A stretch of DNA of 64,000 nucleotides, from NCBI GenBank assembly GCA_018389105.1, contig JACATO010000334.1:1054001-1118000 (forward strand). The letters are read 5' to 3'. The stretch comes from Nautilus pompilius (lineage: Eukaryota > Mollusca > Cephalopoda > Nautilida > Nautilidae). The notes beneath the pieces were generated by a model, which ran no database searches, was not told where the DNA came from, and saw only the letters and a program-made list of their open reading frames with translations. Made by a program: the position numbers and the translations under genes. Shown one piece after another: positions 44,601 through 58,400 of this stretch (the first letter of the stretch is position 1; each line of letters opens with the position of its first letter).

Positions 44601-45077
44601 GGCGAAGTAAGTTACAATGTTCTGCCTTTCTGGTTCTCTAAAACAATCTAACCAAGCTTACAGAACCAGATACTTTTATCTTCATCTCTATTCATTATTA
44701 TAACCATGGTTTGTTTTTCCTAAACTATTCTGTATTGTTTTTAATTGGCGATTCCCTTGAAAGAATAAGGAGCCTTTCAAAGTAAGACGACAATAAATAG
44801 GTCATTCATGCACTTCACAATGTTGTTTCAATTTTTTTACAGACAGGAAGGTGTGCCAAATAAGATATATCGTCCATTTACTGTTTCTGTCTGCAACCCA
44901 GAAGGACTACAGATGGATTGTCGGACATACCAGCTGATAGAAAAGGAAAGATGTAAACCATCGCCCCAGTATAAATCTGTCATAGTTGAAGGAGCTCGCC
45001 AGCACAACCTTCCTGATTACTACATCAAGTACTTAGAAAGCATTCCAGACAATGGATATGATGGCGTTATGGAGTAA
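41665..45077 (+). CDS. GGCT: gamma-glutamylcyclotransferase (3 coding exons)
   Basis: The enzyme converts gamma-glutamyl-amino acids to 5-oxoproline and free amino acid in the cytosolic gamma-glutamyl/glutathione cycle. Coding exons: 41665-41769, 42401-42534, 44843-45077; phases match and give 157 aa (human 188; the N-terminus is shorter here). The substrate-cradling motif FLYFAYGSNML is at residues 5-15, WHGCVA and WGVVWEL form the core barrel, and the catalytic glutamate is in LDRQEGV, equivalent to human Glu98. The block SPQYKSVIVEGARQHNLP matches the human C-terminal helix region. The start has an A at -3 (gaaATGG). Intron 2 is swollen by a 1.75-kb DNA transposon (42841-44593). Nothing suggests loss of function. 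Confidence 0.96.
42841..44593 (+). mobile_element. DNA transposon with ~125-bp TIRs and TAA target duplication
   Basis: The ends start CACTGGTCAACA and, inverted, TGTTGACCAGTG. The similarity continues inward for about 125 bp, including shared TTTCTGGGGTTTT and TTGGCTCTAGTTT blocks. TAA flanks both sides (42838-42840 and 44594-44596). The interior (43060-44120, +) holds a broken protein gene in at least four frames: RLFIDSSKASLK, LICVDLKMVNFLLGQQSGYTKYPCFLCLWD, RDRIIFPPLHIKLGLMKQFVKAL, GIFDGPQIRTL, HFLFSHLDRFPGNLGD, EEQGERFHQDIKTM, and ADYCWNLLRD. I know this protein as a dispersed, unnamed family in many invertebrate genomes and cannot put it in a named transposase superfamily. This copy is dead. 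Confidence 0.85.
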
Positions 45078-45375
45078 TTTGTGTGTTGGAATTTCTTTTA
45101 GGCACATTTCATCAAGTGTTTAAAATGTGTCATTTCAGTCCTTATGATGTTAAATTCAAAATTTCTGCTTCCCCCCCCAAAATTCACTAGCTCCTTTATG
45201 TTTTTAATCTGAAGGAAATATGGAAGCCAGTGTAAATCATTCAAAGATAAAATGAATACAGTTTTGCACTAGTATCACTAACATTTTATTTTATTAGAAT
45301 ATTCACTCTGAACCCAAATTAACTGATTGATATTTTAACAATGCTATCATACTATCAATGGAAAATTTCCATTCT

Positions 45376-45381
45376 AATAAA
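45376..45381 (+). other. GGCT polyadenylation signal
   Basis: AATAAA lies 298 bp after the GGCT stop in AT-rich sequence. It is the best-placed hexamer. Confidence 0.5.
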
Positions 45382-46334
45382 GCAATATTTGGTTATTTCA
45401 TGTACAACATGCAGACTTTAAGTACTGAGCACAAACGTTTTTTGTTCATTTAGTTTTCAATGCCAAGAAAAGTATTTAAGCTTAAATGAAAGCCAGATCT
45501 GCCATTTGTATGTTCATTTGCTTACTCAAGCATGCTATCACGAACAGTGAAAACGATGGCTTTGTATACCTGAAAGGGTCCTACTCCAAAGTTAAATTTT
45601 CACTGGTGTGGGAATTTCCTTTATCCTAGTTTGCTTATTTAAATCAAGAATTAAACTAACATTGACTTACCCTTTCTTTTCCATGTCAACTTACATCTTG
45701 ATAATTAAAAAAAAACATAGAATAATACCACAAGTACATAACAGACTGAACATTAGTAGTTATGTTTATTTAGTCACATGCTACACAGCTCATGGCATAC
45801 TGTTAAAACCATTTGACATGATATGTGTGTGTGTGCGCACACGCATGCAAAAGGAAAAAAAAAAAAAGATAACTACTTTGTTAATGTACAGTTGTTGATA
45901 GATTCCACAATTACAGTGTTTTAGACTTTGGAAATTTTCCAAGGTATTGCTGCAGTCACAAGCTCAAATCACAAAGAATCTGTAACCAGTCTATTATAAG
46001 AAGAACACTTAACAAATATCCATTGTTATGAAAAAGAAAAAAAATCACATTAATTACTGGTTACTACTATATGGGTAGCATTTTTGGAGTACCTGAGATG
46101 CACCGGCATGGAAATTTATTCTTTTATTGTGTTGTACCACTGGTGTCGAATGTAAAAGATCGTAAGTTGGTTATGTATATAATTATAACCATAACTTAAA
46201 ATTTAGCAGCCAAAATTAAATATGATCACCTCGCTTAGGATGTAAATACATACCAACCTTTCTCTTCGCTACCACTTTTATAAAGATTTACTTGTTTTAG
46301 TCAGGAAAAATTAAGAGGTGCTGTTTATCCTATG

Positions 46335-46340
46335 TTTATT
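46335..46340 (-). other. RARS2 polyadenylation signal
   Basis: On the minus strand AATAAA lies about 130 bp after the RARS2 stop at 46473-46475. Confidence 0.55.
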
Positions 46341-46472
46341 GTTTCTGCTTCAGAAAAAAACATTCATTCATTTATAAGATGGCTGTGGAACTTTGGACTT
46401 CAGAAGAGTTCAAATCAGTTAAGCTTCTCAAACAAAAAACCTGCATGTCAACACTTGAAAATAAAGTCATAT

Positions 46473-49400
46473 TTACATTCTCTCCAGTGGCTGAAGACCA
46501 AGAAGTCGCAATCCATTGGCCAGTGTTAGCCGAGTACAGTGGAACATAAACAGACGGGCCTGTAACAGAGAGAGAGACCTTAGAGCTTAATAAACATATC
46601 AAAAGTTTCTCACATTTGAATTCTCTGTGTGTGTGTCCAAATGGCATTATTTTGCAAATGTATTGCTTATCTTTTTGCTTGTTATAACAGAACCGATTTC
46701 AGGACTTGAAATTTGAATGGCTAAAGAAAACCAGTTACAACTAAACATTAAAAAAAAAGTCAAAGATCATACTTGTCACAAATATTACCTCAGCAGTTTG
46801 TTGTGCTTGTCCCAACACATGCAATCGGTAGAGGGCTGCATTGGCTAAGTGCCTATAAATAAAGGAGAAAAATATCAGTTGGATTACTATAAATGTCTAA
46901 ACACTTAAAACTTATTAATAATCAGACTTCATTCACTTGATAACTAACAGCTCAGCTATATTATTATTTTCTGAAGGAAATTTCAGGAAATATGACTCTC
47001 CATAATTTTCAAACATGGATAGGTAGGTGATGCATGCCATTGCTCTACTGTCAAGAATGCTACAAATAACTATGAAATTCATACAAGTTCTGAGATCACT
47101 ACTTTCTCTACTACTAGAGCTAAAAAAAAAAGAAAATACAAAATGGAAGTCTCCAATATTAAATACTTACCCAATTATTTCTTATACGTATTTGATCATT
47201 TGTGATCAGCAATTTTGGTTTTGAAACGGAATCAAATTGCTGTTGTGTGTTAAAATTTGTAATTCTATATTGTATGTTCTTTCCTTTTTAAATGCACAAA
47301 AAAAGAAACAGTATTATTAACTATTATTATGAAAATATTAAAGCTACACATATAATTTTGGAATTTTAAAGTTGTCAATATTAATAGTTAATATTAATAA
47401 GTATGTTGAAGGTTTCATTTAAATAACATTAATCTAAATGAATGCCAGTGATTATGGATTTTTAATTTTTTGTAGAGCTAAACAAAATCATGTTTGACAC
47501 TGATCTTATGGTGATGGGCTGAAGTGAAATTTGATACCTCAGTCAATTTACTTAAGACAGCAAGCCTGAATGGAATCACATTTATGCCATCAACTTTTTC
47601 TGAATGAATAAATAACATTCTGAAAGCAGGAGAAAAATTTTACGCTTGACAGCCAAAGCCAAGCCCTAAATTTTTGAAAGTATGATCTAGTGGCAAAAAA
47701 CTGGTCATGTGAGAAGACTGCATGCTGTTTTGACTTACCCAAGCTTAAACAAATACTGAACCACACGATGGGGCTCTAGGGTCTGCCTGGTTTCCCACAG
47801 AGCTTCATCATATCTACAAGTTGTAGGAAAAAGAACTCAAGAAAGAAAATAAACTGAAATGTTTAAAAAACAAAAAGGACATGTAATATACAAGATTCTC
47901 AGTCTAAGCTGCTGAGCTGACAGAGATAAAATATTAAAGAAGAAAACTTGTTCAGGAACCATCAATGACTGCATAAATTCCAATAAATCCAAACAATATG
48001 GCAAATTGTATTTGTATCTTTTACTACTGCGATAGTTTCTAAAACCCCTTCCCATGACTTGTATGAGAACATAACAGTCATCAGAAAACCAGTTTACCCT
48101 ACAATCATTGAGGAACCATCATCTTGAATCACCCACACAATTTATTACTGAAATTTTGTTACTTTCAAATGACGGACAACATTTATAACAACCAAACATC
48201 AAGAGACAATCAGTAAAAATAGATGGCTGTTTTCAGCCATGTGCTACCTAGACATTATTAACTATACAGTTTTTGATCCTGTTCCTTTTCCTTTTTTTTT
48301 CAGTGAACGACAGAATTTCATGAACTTACAACCAGTAAATGTCACATTGGTAATTAAAACTTCATGCCATCTTTATCAGAATATCAGTTACTTGTGACCA
48401 AGGTGTCAGCAAATTTTTCTGTGTGGATAATTTCTCAGTACAACTGGTAAAATAAATGTCACATGATACTAAGATTGAAAAAAAATCTACATTCTACCCC
48501 ACCTTTTTATAATAGTTTCAGATTTTAAAGATATTCCTTTCTTCTGCATTTATTAGAAAATATACATTATTTAAACTGTTTAATCAAGACAACTCGCTGA
48601 AAAATGTAAAACTTTAAGGAATTCCACTTGGTGAAAATTCTGTACAGCAAATGTAAACATCTCTCAAATTTCACGGTCTTATTAAGAGTCACTTCCTCTG
48701 GATGCCAGTTAAGAGAGAGAGAAAAAGTTAAAATTTTTTGCTTGTTGTTATGGAGATCTTTACAAATTAAATGTAACAGTAAAATGTTTTTAAAAATACT
48801 TGTGATAACAGTTAGCGAGGACTGGAATTCTAAAAAAAGAAAAACTATCAAAATAAGGTCTGAAAGTTTCTTACGTGTATTAAGTTTTCAATTTTTATTT
48901 TATCCTGAGGCTTTGAATGGCCAACTGAAAGATGTACTTATGTATTGTAATCTCACACACACACACACACACACCACTTTTCCCTTTATGTATATTCTTT
49001 TTTAAAAAATAACAATTACATCTGACAGTTCATCTTTAAGCAGATCCCTTATCCCTTAAATTAAGTGACACTCTTGGTAAGATTCCTGTTTGTTGGTGAA
49101 TATCGTCATTACAGATTGGAGTGCCTTGATGTGTTTGACGCCTTCAAATCTGTTACCTGGCTAAATGCAGAACAAGTTTCACTGCCTCATCTTCCTGGAT
49201 TTCATCCGCAGACACAAAACTAGGCAGTGGTACTTCACAGTTTCTTTCAAGACTGAAATTTAAAAAAAAAAAAAGACAGGGGTTCATATGTTACGTTCAA
49301 GGATAATTTGGTGCAATCTAAGGATTTAGTTATTTTATTGCCATGGCAACAACTTATTAGATTTATGAAACAGTAAATGTGCAATGAAATTATATTTTTT

Positions 49401-52400
49401 TAAAAAAAAAACATGAAATCCAAGTAGATGTATTTAATATCTAAGATTAGAATGCATCACAATATTGTTGAATTATAAGCAGATAATAGATGTACCAAGT
49501 GAAATAGTAATGGCTTATTTCTAGAACAAGCAGGAACTTTATGCAGACTCTTGATTAACCCAAGATTTGCACCACAGCAGCTTTGTACATATCTGGCCCT
49601 TCGTTAAAAAGTTCCAAGTCTGTGATTCCTTATCACCAGTAATTTTTATTTTTATCTAAAGCAATATAAATCACACAAAATCGTCACAATGGTTACATTA
49701 CAACCCTAATGACTGAGCATTATCATCTAGCTGACCTCGTACTGTTTCTAACCTGCACAGCCGAGCGTGAGCATACTGCAGAAATATGCCAGAGTCCGAC
49801 TTAAAGTTCAAACTTTTCTCCCAGCTAAAAGAGTAGTCGTGCATTCTTCTTTCTTTCAAATCTTGGACAATGATTCCACTTATTCCCAAGACATCTGCCA
49901 CATTTTCTAAGTCATTAAGTTCTTTAGTTGCTAAAAAAGAAGAAAAGAAAAAAAAGCAGAAACTTCCAGTTACTTACAATGTAAAGAATAAATGCTTAAG
50001 CATTTCTATGAACAAAAACTGGTGGCCATAGTTGTGGGCTCACCCATGATTCATGAAGCAGAAAGGAGAATATTTCACTTAAAATGTCTTGTGTGACAAA
50101 ACTTCAAAAATTAAAAAAAAAAAAAGGTGCATATTATCTCAGATAAACATTATAAGTAACTACCACCAGAGGTATAACAGTTCAAAGTGTACACAGTATA
50201 AGATACTTCTTGAGTCGCACAGACAGGTTTATCTGAATCAGTGGAAAGAAAAAAAGGGGAAATAACCACAGCACTAGAACAAATATGGAACCCAGATTAA
50301 GGAGATTAAAAGAAACTTTTTTAAAATGAATTTGAAAGGTTTTCTTCCAGATGGATTAAATGTTTTAGGGAATTTTTTCTTTCTTTTTAAACAAAAATAT
50401 TTTTTCTGGTTATAAGTTGATGTGGAGTATAAGTTGAATAGGTTGATTTCCCCCTTTTCCAAGCCTTCATTCACATGTAAGTCGAAGTGGTGTATAAGTT
50501 GATGGTACGATCGATCGTACTTTTGTACAGTAATAATAGCATAAAATTTCTGTCAGGGTCATAAAACAGCGGTGATGGATCACATCAAAGCGAGAGATTT
50601 GGGGAAGGGAAGAGTTTTAGGCAAAATAAAGCAGCTTCAATCTGCATGGAACACAGTTTGATATGGGTTTTGCCTATCAAATAAAGAGTTGAATCACGTG
50701 TATGGTTTACAAAATACGTAAACCCTTAGAAATAGTTCTTAGAAATTAGAGAGTATAGTGGTATAACCATTTAGACTGCGTTATTTGATACAAAAACTAT
50801 CTGTTTCACAAATCGTCCTCAGAGTAGACAGGACAATGTGGGCCTCCCAGGTCAACAGAGATCTAAGGGATGTAACTGAATCTGAGTCAGCATGCACCCA
50901 CACACGCACGTACAATCATACATAAATTTCCCCTGGTACTTGAGGGTCCTGTGTTCCCGGTATCATGATTTCACCCATATACAAGTTGATGGTCAGGATT
51001 AGGGTTTCTCAGAATTTTACTGAATTCATTAAAAAACATTATCAGCTAAGTTTTTGTTGTTGTTGTGCATACTTGTTTTGCTTTTCATTACATCCAGCAT
51101 CCTGTGCTGAGCCTCATCAATAATATCTTTCAGAAGCACCATGTCCCCTCTTCGGGTGCTCATGCCCAGCACCCTACCAAATCGGATGTGCATGTTCTCT
51201 GCTGACCTGGAAGGAAGATGATGCAACATTGAACATTAAAATAACTGAACAATGGATTAGTTAAATAAATCTTTGGATTGTTTTCCTTACAAGTTTTGGG
51301 AATATTACAGTAAACTGCTGTTTCAAAAAAAATTAGGTTAATGGCCATAAACCAGCAGTCTGTACCCATCCATGATGCTAGCTGAAACAAAGTAGCCATG
51401 GGAGATACTAAAGCATTCATTTGTCTAACTACGTGAAAGTCTTACACACTATTTTCCAAAATGTTGAAGACAACACTTGATCAAGAAAGGACTGGGAATA
51501 AAAGAAAACATGGCAAACAGAAATTCTCAAATGCATACCTTGGATTGGATTCACCTGGTTCTTTCCATCATTAACATCACCTGTTGCTTAAAAATGTAAC
51601 TGAGGTTTTAAGTTACCGTATTTTTCGGCGTATTAGTCAATACTTTTTTCTGCAAGGGCCTGACCATCAACTTGTATATGGGTGAAATCATGATACCGGG
51701 AACACGGAACCCTTAAGTACCAGGGGAAATTTATGTATGATTGTACGTGTGGTGGTGGTGGTGGTGGTGCATGCTGACTCAAATTCAGTTACATCCCTTA
51801 GATCTCTATTGACCTGGGAGGCCCATGTTGTCCTCGGTCTACTCTGAGGACGATTTGTAAACAAAGACAGTTTTTGTATCAGTACGCAAACGCACAAATA
51901 ACAGTCTGAATGGTTATACAGTTTTCCCTTGCCACTTCGCAGTTCACTTATTGCGGTCTCGATACATTGCGGATTTTCTATGATGGATGAGACACAACCA
52001 ATCAGAGCACACTGTTCAGTATCCTGGGCACTAATTGGCTCGGTGAGCACAGCATCAGTCTGCTGGGTATCGCAGCGCATAGTCTCAAGCCCTACGATGC
52101 CGCTCAAACGTTCTGCTCCTTCTAAAGCTGCTGGCACTGAATCCAAGCTCCAGAGGAAGATGCTTACTATTGCTGAGAAGGTGAAACTCCTCAACATGAT
52201 AAAGAACGGGAGAAGCTACGCGAATGTAGGCCGCCATCAATCAATCTACGGTCCGTTATATTAAGTAGGACGAGAAGAATATAAGGGCGACGGCAGAAGT
52301 GTCCTTTAACCAGAGAGCAAAAAGGGTGGTAACTTCCCGCAATAAGGCCACTGTGAAAATGGAGGCTGCATTGGCCCTTTGAATCAATTACTGCAGGAAG

Positions 52401-55400
52401 AAGAATGTCCCACTGGATACCAACGTTATTCGTGAGAAAGCCAGGAAGCTTCATGCCAAGGTTACTGAAGGCAGCAACGACGGTGAACCTGAAGCTGGAC
52501 CATCGACCAAATCCCCCACCAGACCAACTGAATTCACAGCCAGCAAGGGTTGGTTTGATAAATTTCAGAAGTGCTTCAACCTGGAGTGTGTGTCCCTGCA
52601 TGGAGAAGCTGCCTCTGCTGATAACGCTGCCGCTGAGTACGTGAACGAGACGTTCAAGAAAATCATCAAGGAAGGGGGTTGAAAGCCTGAACAGGTGTTC
52701 AATATGGATGAGACGTGTCTATTTTGGAAACGGATGCTGTCTCGCACTTTTATCATGGAGGAAGCCAGAGCCTCTGGTTTTAAGGTGCACAAGGATCGAG
52801 TCACCTTGATCATGTGGCAATGTTGCGGGCTTTATGATAAAGCCAGGTCTTATTTATAAGTCCAAAATCCCAAGAGCCCTCAAAAAAAAAAATAAGAACC
52901 TGCTGCCAGTGTATTGGATGCACAACCCCAAGTCTTGGATCATGAAAATCCTCACAACAGATTGGTTCCACCAGCGCTTCATTCCGGAGGTCAAGCTTTA
53001 TCTGGCAGAAAAAGGAATGAATTTCAAAGTGCTTCTGCTGATGGACAATGCAGGAGGTCATGCACTTGACTTGTCGTATGAGGGGGTACAAGTTGAGTTT
53101 CTACCGCTGAACACAACATCACTGATCCAGGCCATGGATCAAGGCGTTATTTGCACATTTAAGGCGCTTGTATACACGAAACGCTCTGCATCACCTGGTC
53201 GAGGCTATGAACTCAGATGACAAGTTCTCGCTGAAGGCATACTGGCGTAAATACACCATTGCATCGTGTTTGCAAAATATCCAGAAGGCCACAAAGGAAA
53301 TGAAGACAGAAACGTTGAATGCCTGCTGGAAAAAATTGTGGCCAGAAATGGTCCATGATTATAAAGGATTCTCTCCTGACAATATCCACCACTCTGCAGT
53401 AGATAAGGCAGTGAAGCTGGCTAGATTATGAGGAAATGGCTTCAACGATATAACTCAAGATGATGTTAATGACCTGATCGATGCCCATTCAGATCCATTA
53501 ACAGACAAAGACTTGACGAGATGACGAAGTCAGCAAGCAAGGAAGAGGAGGAGAAACAAGAGGATCCAGGGGAAGAAGTCAGCCTATCATTGGAACACCT
53601 CGCAACTATGGTGAGAATGGCAAAAGAACTTCAGGGAGTGGAGTGGCTGAAGAATGGGACCTCCAGATGATTCGTGCATGGCAGTTCAGAAATGCAATCG
53701 ACGGAGCCAATGAAGTTTAGCGCCAGCAACTGCCCATCACTATGTTCCTCCCCCGCAAAAAGAAAGACGACACGCCTGCGCCTTCAGCGGAAGTTGAAGG
53801 TACAAACGGGGAGAGTTTATAAAGGTTTAAAATATATAAAAATAATAAAATAGATAAATTCTACTTCGCGGACTTCACTTATCGCGGGGGGGTTCTGGAA
53901 CGTACCTACCGTGATAATCAAGGGATCACTGTACTGCTATACTCTCTAATTTCTAAGAACTATTTCTAAGGGTTTACGCATTTTGTAACACCATACACGT
54001 GATTCAACTCTTTATTTGATAGGCAAAAATTATATCAAACTGTGTTCCATCGGATTGAAGCTGCTTTATTTTGCCTAAAACTCTTTCCTTCCAAAATCTC
54101 TCTCTTTGATGTGATCCATCACTGCTGTTTTATGACCCTGACAGAAATTTTACACTGTTATTACCGTACAAAAATACAATCGTACCATCAACTTATACAC
54201 CACTTTGACTTATATGTGAATGAAGGCTTGGAAAAGGGGGAAATTTTTTTACTTATAACCCGAAAAATATGGTAAATAAATACATTTTTTTAAAAAAACA
54301 AGTTAAAACCTCTTAGTTGGATCTTGTAGTGTATACATGAAAAATATCAGTTAAACTTACCTGTCTATCCATTTCACTTTCATTTTCTTTAACACTCCCA
54401 ACAACTGATGAAAATGCTGGTGTTGACTGGTTTCTACCTACGTTTTTTTTGTTTTGTTTTTAAAGAAATATTAACAATGTTATAGTATCAAGTAATTTAT
54501 AATTCTTATTTGACTATTATATTTTTAAAACTACTGAAAAAATTTTTTTGATAAATGTGCAGGCTATCGCATGGATTTATCTCAGGAATTCAGAGTTTTA
54601 AAGGCTTTAATCAAGGCAAAAGTAATAAACACTAACCCCTAACATTTCATAAAATATGGTTTTAAGTTTCTAAATAAAATCACAAAACAACTTTTAAGAC
54701 TCAGAAAAGCTTAAACATTTCTTTATAATTAACTGATAATTCTTAAAATTCTTCATAAACAATAGTATTTTAATTAGCATGTTTTATTATTTAAAGTAAA
54801 TTGCTTCAGTGAAAGCAGGACTTATTGATGATGATAGTGAATATTTCCATTCTGAATGGTAGACATGTTGCCATTAATGGGGGTATATTAGACAAATATT
54901 TTTAATTAAAAAACCCATTTAAGTAGTTTCTTAATACAGGTTGAGAATCCCTTATCCGGAGTTCTGAAAACCAAAATCCGAAATAGTCTAGCAGCAGCTT
55001 CAGTGGAAAATTCCAGGTTCCTGAGTGACATGCTTGACATATGTGCGTTACTCACCGTAATTTTTGTGCTCTTTCTGTGCTTTGTTGTTGGTGTGAATAT
55101 ACTTTGAAAAATGTAGAAAAGGCCTGCAAATGCTCCTATGCTACCGGTAGGCCTATTGTAGTGATAGCTTACCTTTCTGATGTTTAAATGTACTTCTTTC
55201 TTATGGTTTTATGCACAAAATGATTTTAAAATATTGCATAAAACTACCTGCAGGCTATATGTATCTATATGCAGTTACAATGTTGTAAATGAACTTGTGC
55301 CCAGTCCCCACTCCCAATTAGGTTAGCTACCAAATAATGCCAGTATATCTATATTCCAAAATCTGAAAAAATTCCAGAATCTGAAAAACATTCAGCCCCA

Positions 55401-58400
55401 AGAATTTCAGAAAAGGAATTCTCAACCTGTATTAAAAGGATACTAAAGTTTGTTAATAAAGATTTAATTTACTCCATAACTTTTAAGTACTTTTTGTAAT
55501 AAATTTTCATTTACTATTAATCTTAAGAGGATTTCAGTAAATTTAAATTTCCATTACTTTTCAAGCACATATATGGATAGATGATGCCATAGCTCTCCTG
55601 TCAGAAAGACCACAATTTTTTGCATGTCATAGTTGTGCATAGTGCTGCATGGTTGAGCATTATAGACTGCAAGATGTTGTGCAGTCTGACATTCATATAG
55701 ATTACTAATTACTACTTTTTCTACTCTCAGTTTAGAAGAGCCCAAAGACACCAGATTGCAATCTTAAACGTGTTGCTGTAAGGATATTTAATAATTTTTA
55801 TATATTGGTATCCTGTAATTAGTAACTTAAGCATAAAAATCCAATTATAAATAGATTAATTGCATTTCTACTTTTGGTAATACTTTATTTCAGAGGTCTC
55901 CAAACTACGGCCCACGGCGACTTTCCCCCAACCACACGGTCGGGCTGTAGAAAAAACACAAACATCTAATTTTTATTTGCTCAAAAGGGTTTATAGACAT
56001 AGATGGCTAAACACATGCGCCTTACCTTTAGGGCCTTCTTGTCTAGACATGCTTTGTTGAGAATCGATGACCCTTTCACGCACCGATGTAAACTTAACCG
56101 CTTTGATGCAGTTAACACGGTCATCATTCAGTGGCTAGTTTATAAACTGTGTCTGCAGCTCAGTCAATCGTTATCAGCACGTTGAAACACTAGCAACATC
56201 TGGAAACTAACCGGTGAAAGAAAGCAACTTTTGTTTAATTCTGTGAGTGACTCTATTTTGTCTTTGCACCAATTACTTATTCCATGTTTGAATTAGTTTC
56301 GGCTGTGCTATTGCATGTAGTACGATATAGAAGTCCTGCTGATTTCTCTGAATGTTATCTACTTAAATATTTAATACAGTTCACGTCCAAAGTCAGTGTG
56401 AATCTTAAATTGCAAGGTGAAACAAATCTGATTTGTGATCTCTTAACGCATGTCCAGGCTTTCCGAAAAAAATTGAAACTCTTTGAAGGACAGCTTCTTG
56501 TTAAGAACTTGGCTCATTTTCCCTGCTCTGACAAGTTGTGGAAAGAAGGAGAGGTGGAATTTCCTTTTGGTTTTGCTATAGAAGTCATTACAGACTTATT
56601 AGCACAATTTCTACAATGATTTTCTGATCTTGATCAGAAAACAGGAAATTAAGCTGTTTCAAAACCCGTTCGATTGCAATGTTGAAACTCTCCCAAACTG
56701 GCTTCAGTTAGAAATAATTGATCTTCAGTCAGATGCAATGCTCCAAAGCAAGTATAAGGAGGGAGATCTTATCAAGTTTTATAAATCATTGCATCCTGCA
56801 CATTTTCCAAACTTGAGGCGATTCACCATGGGATTACTGTCGATCTTTGGCACTACCTATCTCTGCGAACAAACTTTCTCAAAGATGAAGTATATCAAAT
56901 CGAAATATCGATCGAATTTATCCGATGAACACTTGGCGTCCATCCTAATAATTGGCTCATCAAGCCTAAAACCTAAGTACGGGGACATTTTGAAATCAAA
57001 GACTCAGTTCCATCATTCCCATTAAACTTGTTCTGATCTGTGTTCATTTATGTTAGTGTGTCTCAATATTCTTACTTTGATTAAATTTGTAATCTTTAAA
57101 AAAATACAATTGAACAAAAATGGCCTTCTTTTCCTATCTGCAGTTGAGTATTTGCTGATTCTGGCAGAACCCTTTCTTTGGTTTGAGATTATTAATCATT
57201 CATAAGTTTGATTGCCATTTTTTCTTTGTAATTATCCAAACCGGCCCGCGCAGGTGTGTCAGACATGCCATCCGACCCGCGGTCTGAAAAGTTTGGAGAC
57301 CTCTGCTTTAGATCTTTGTAGTATTGCATCACGCAGTGTTTCCTTTTGCAATCTAATATGACAACCTAAATATTTGGCATATACCCGAAGTAGGAGTTCT
57401 AGAAGTTCAACATATTATTACTTACCCTAAGAGATAAGCAATTTTGGCTTAGCCAATTATATTCCATCATCTGAGTGTGTGCTGGGGCAAATTTAAATAA
57501 ATGCATGTAACACACAACAAACATTTAAATTTACCAGGTGATCTATTTGCCAACCTCCTCCAAAACATTAATAATTATACAAATATTAAAATGAACAGGA
57601 AACTGGATACAATTTCACTGATATAATAAACTGCTCACTAGGTTTTTTTTTATGAAGCACCATCTTCAAATAACAGAAATTTATCGCAAATTAAACAAAA
57701 TAAGAAACGAATCTACTGCACTGTTCGAGATACAAATGGTCAGCAATTACAATTTCTTATTTTTTTAATGAAATGAATCTTATCATAATGGGTATTTCCT
57801 TCAAACCTTAGCTAATAAATATTTTTTTTTGTTTGAGTCTCAGAACGAGATTTTTGTACCCATATATGTCTTGTCATGGCTGACACTGCTGTTTGTCTTA
57901 ATAAGTATTCAAACCAATTGGACTGTATCTAAAGCTGCTCTGCAGCCAGCCCCAGAGACTTTACATTAGCCTTTCTTTTCTCTCTGTAAAACTGTTTTTT
58001 TTTTAATTAAAAAATAAAAAAAATAAAAATTTCAATACAATACAAAACAAAAACGTGTCTCCACCACCAGGAATATTATAAAGGCCAGACTTATTCTGTA
58101 TCTGTTTGAAGTCTCTACAAGGAAACTGGTGATGAAAGCAGAAAAGGTGGCTGCGTCAGACCAGTTCTAAAACCAACCTAAAACACTGCAACGTGAAAAC
58201 TCACCACATAATGAATCCTGTCAAAATTGTATCTATTGTGTCTATCAAATGCAGCAGCAATATCTCTACAAAAAGACAAGAATTTTAAAATTAAAATTCA
58301 CATTAAATTCTCGTATATATAAGGAGGTAACACACCCCCACTGATTTGAATTATCACATCTATGTAATGTTAAATTATTGTATAAACGGCTTTCCTTCTT

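Larger units (their letters stand above)
45078..46472. other. convergent 3' region between GGCT and RARS2
   Basis: This holds the 3'UTRs of both genes. It is AT-rich with no coding signal. A GT/GC microsatellite occurs near 45.82 kb. Confidence 0.45.
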
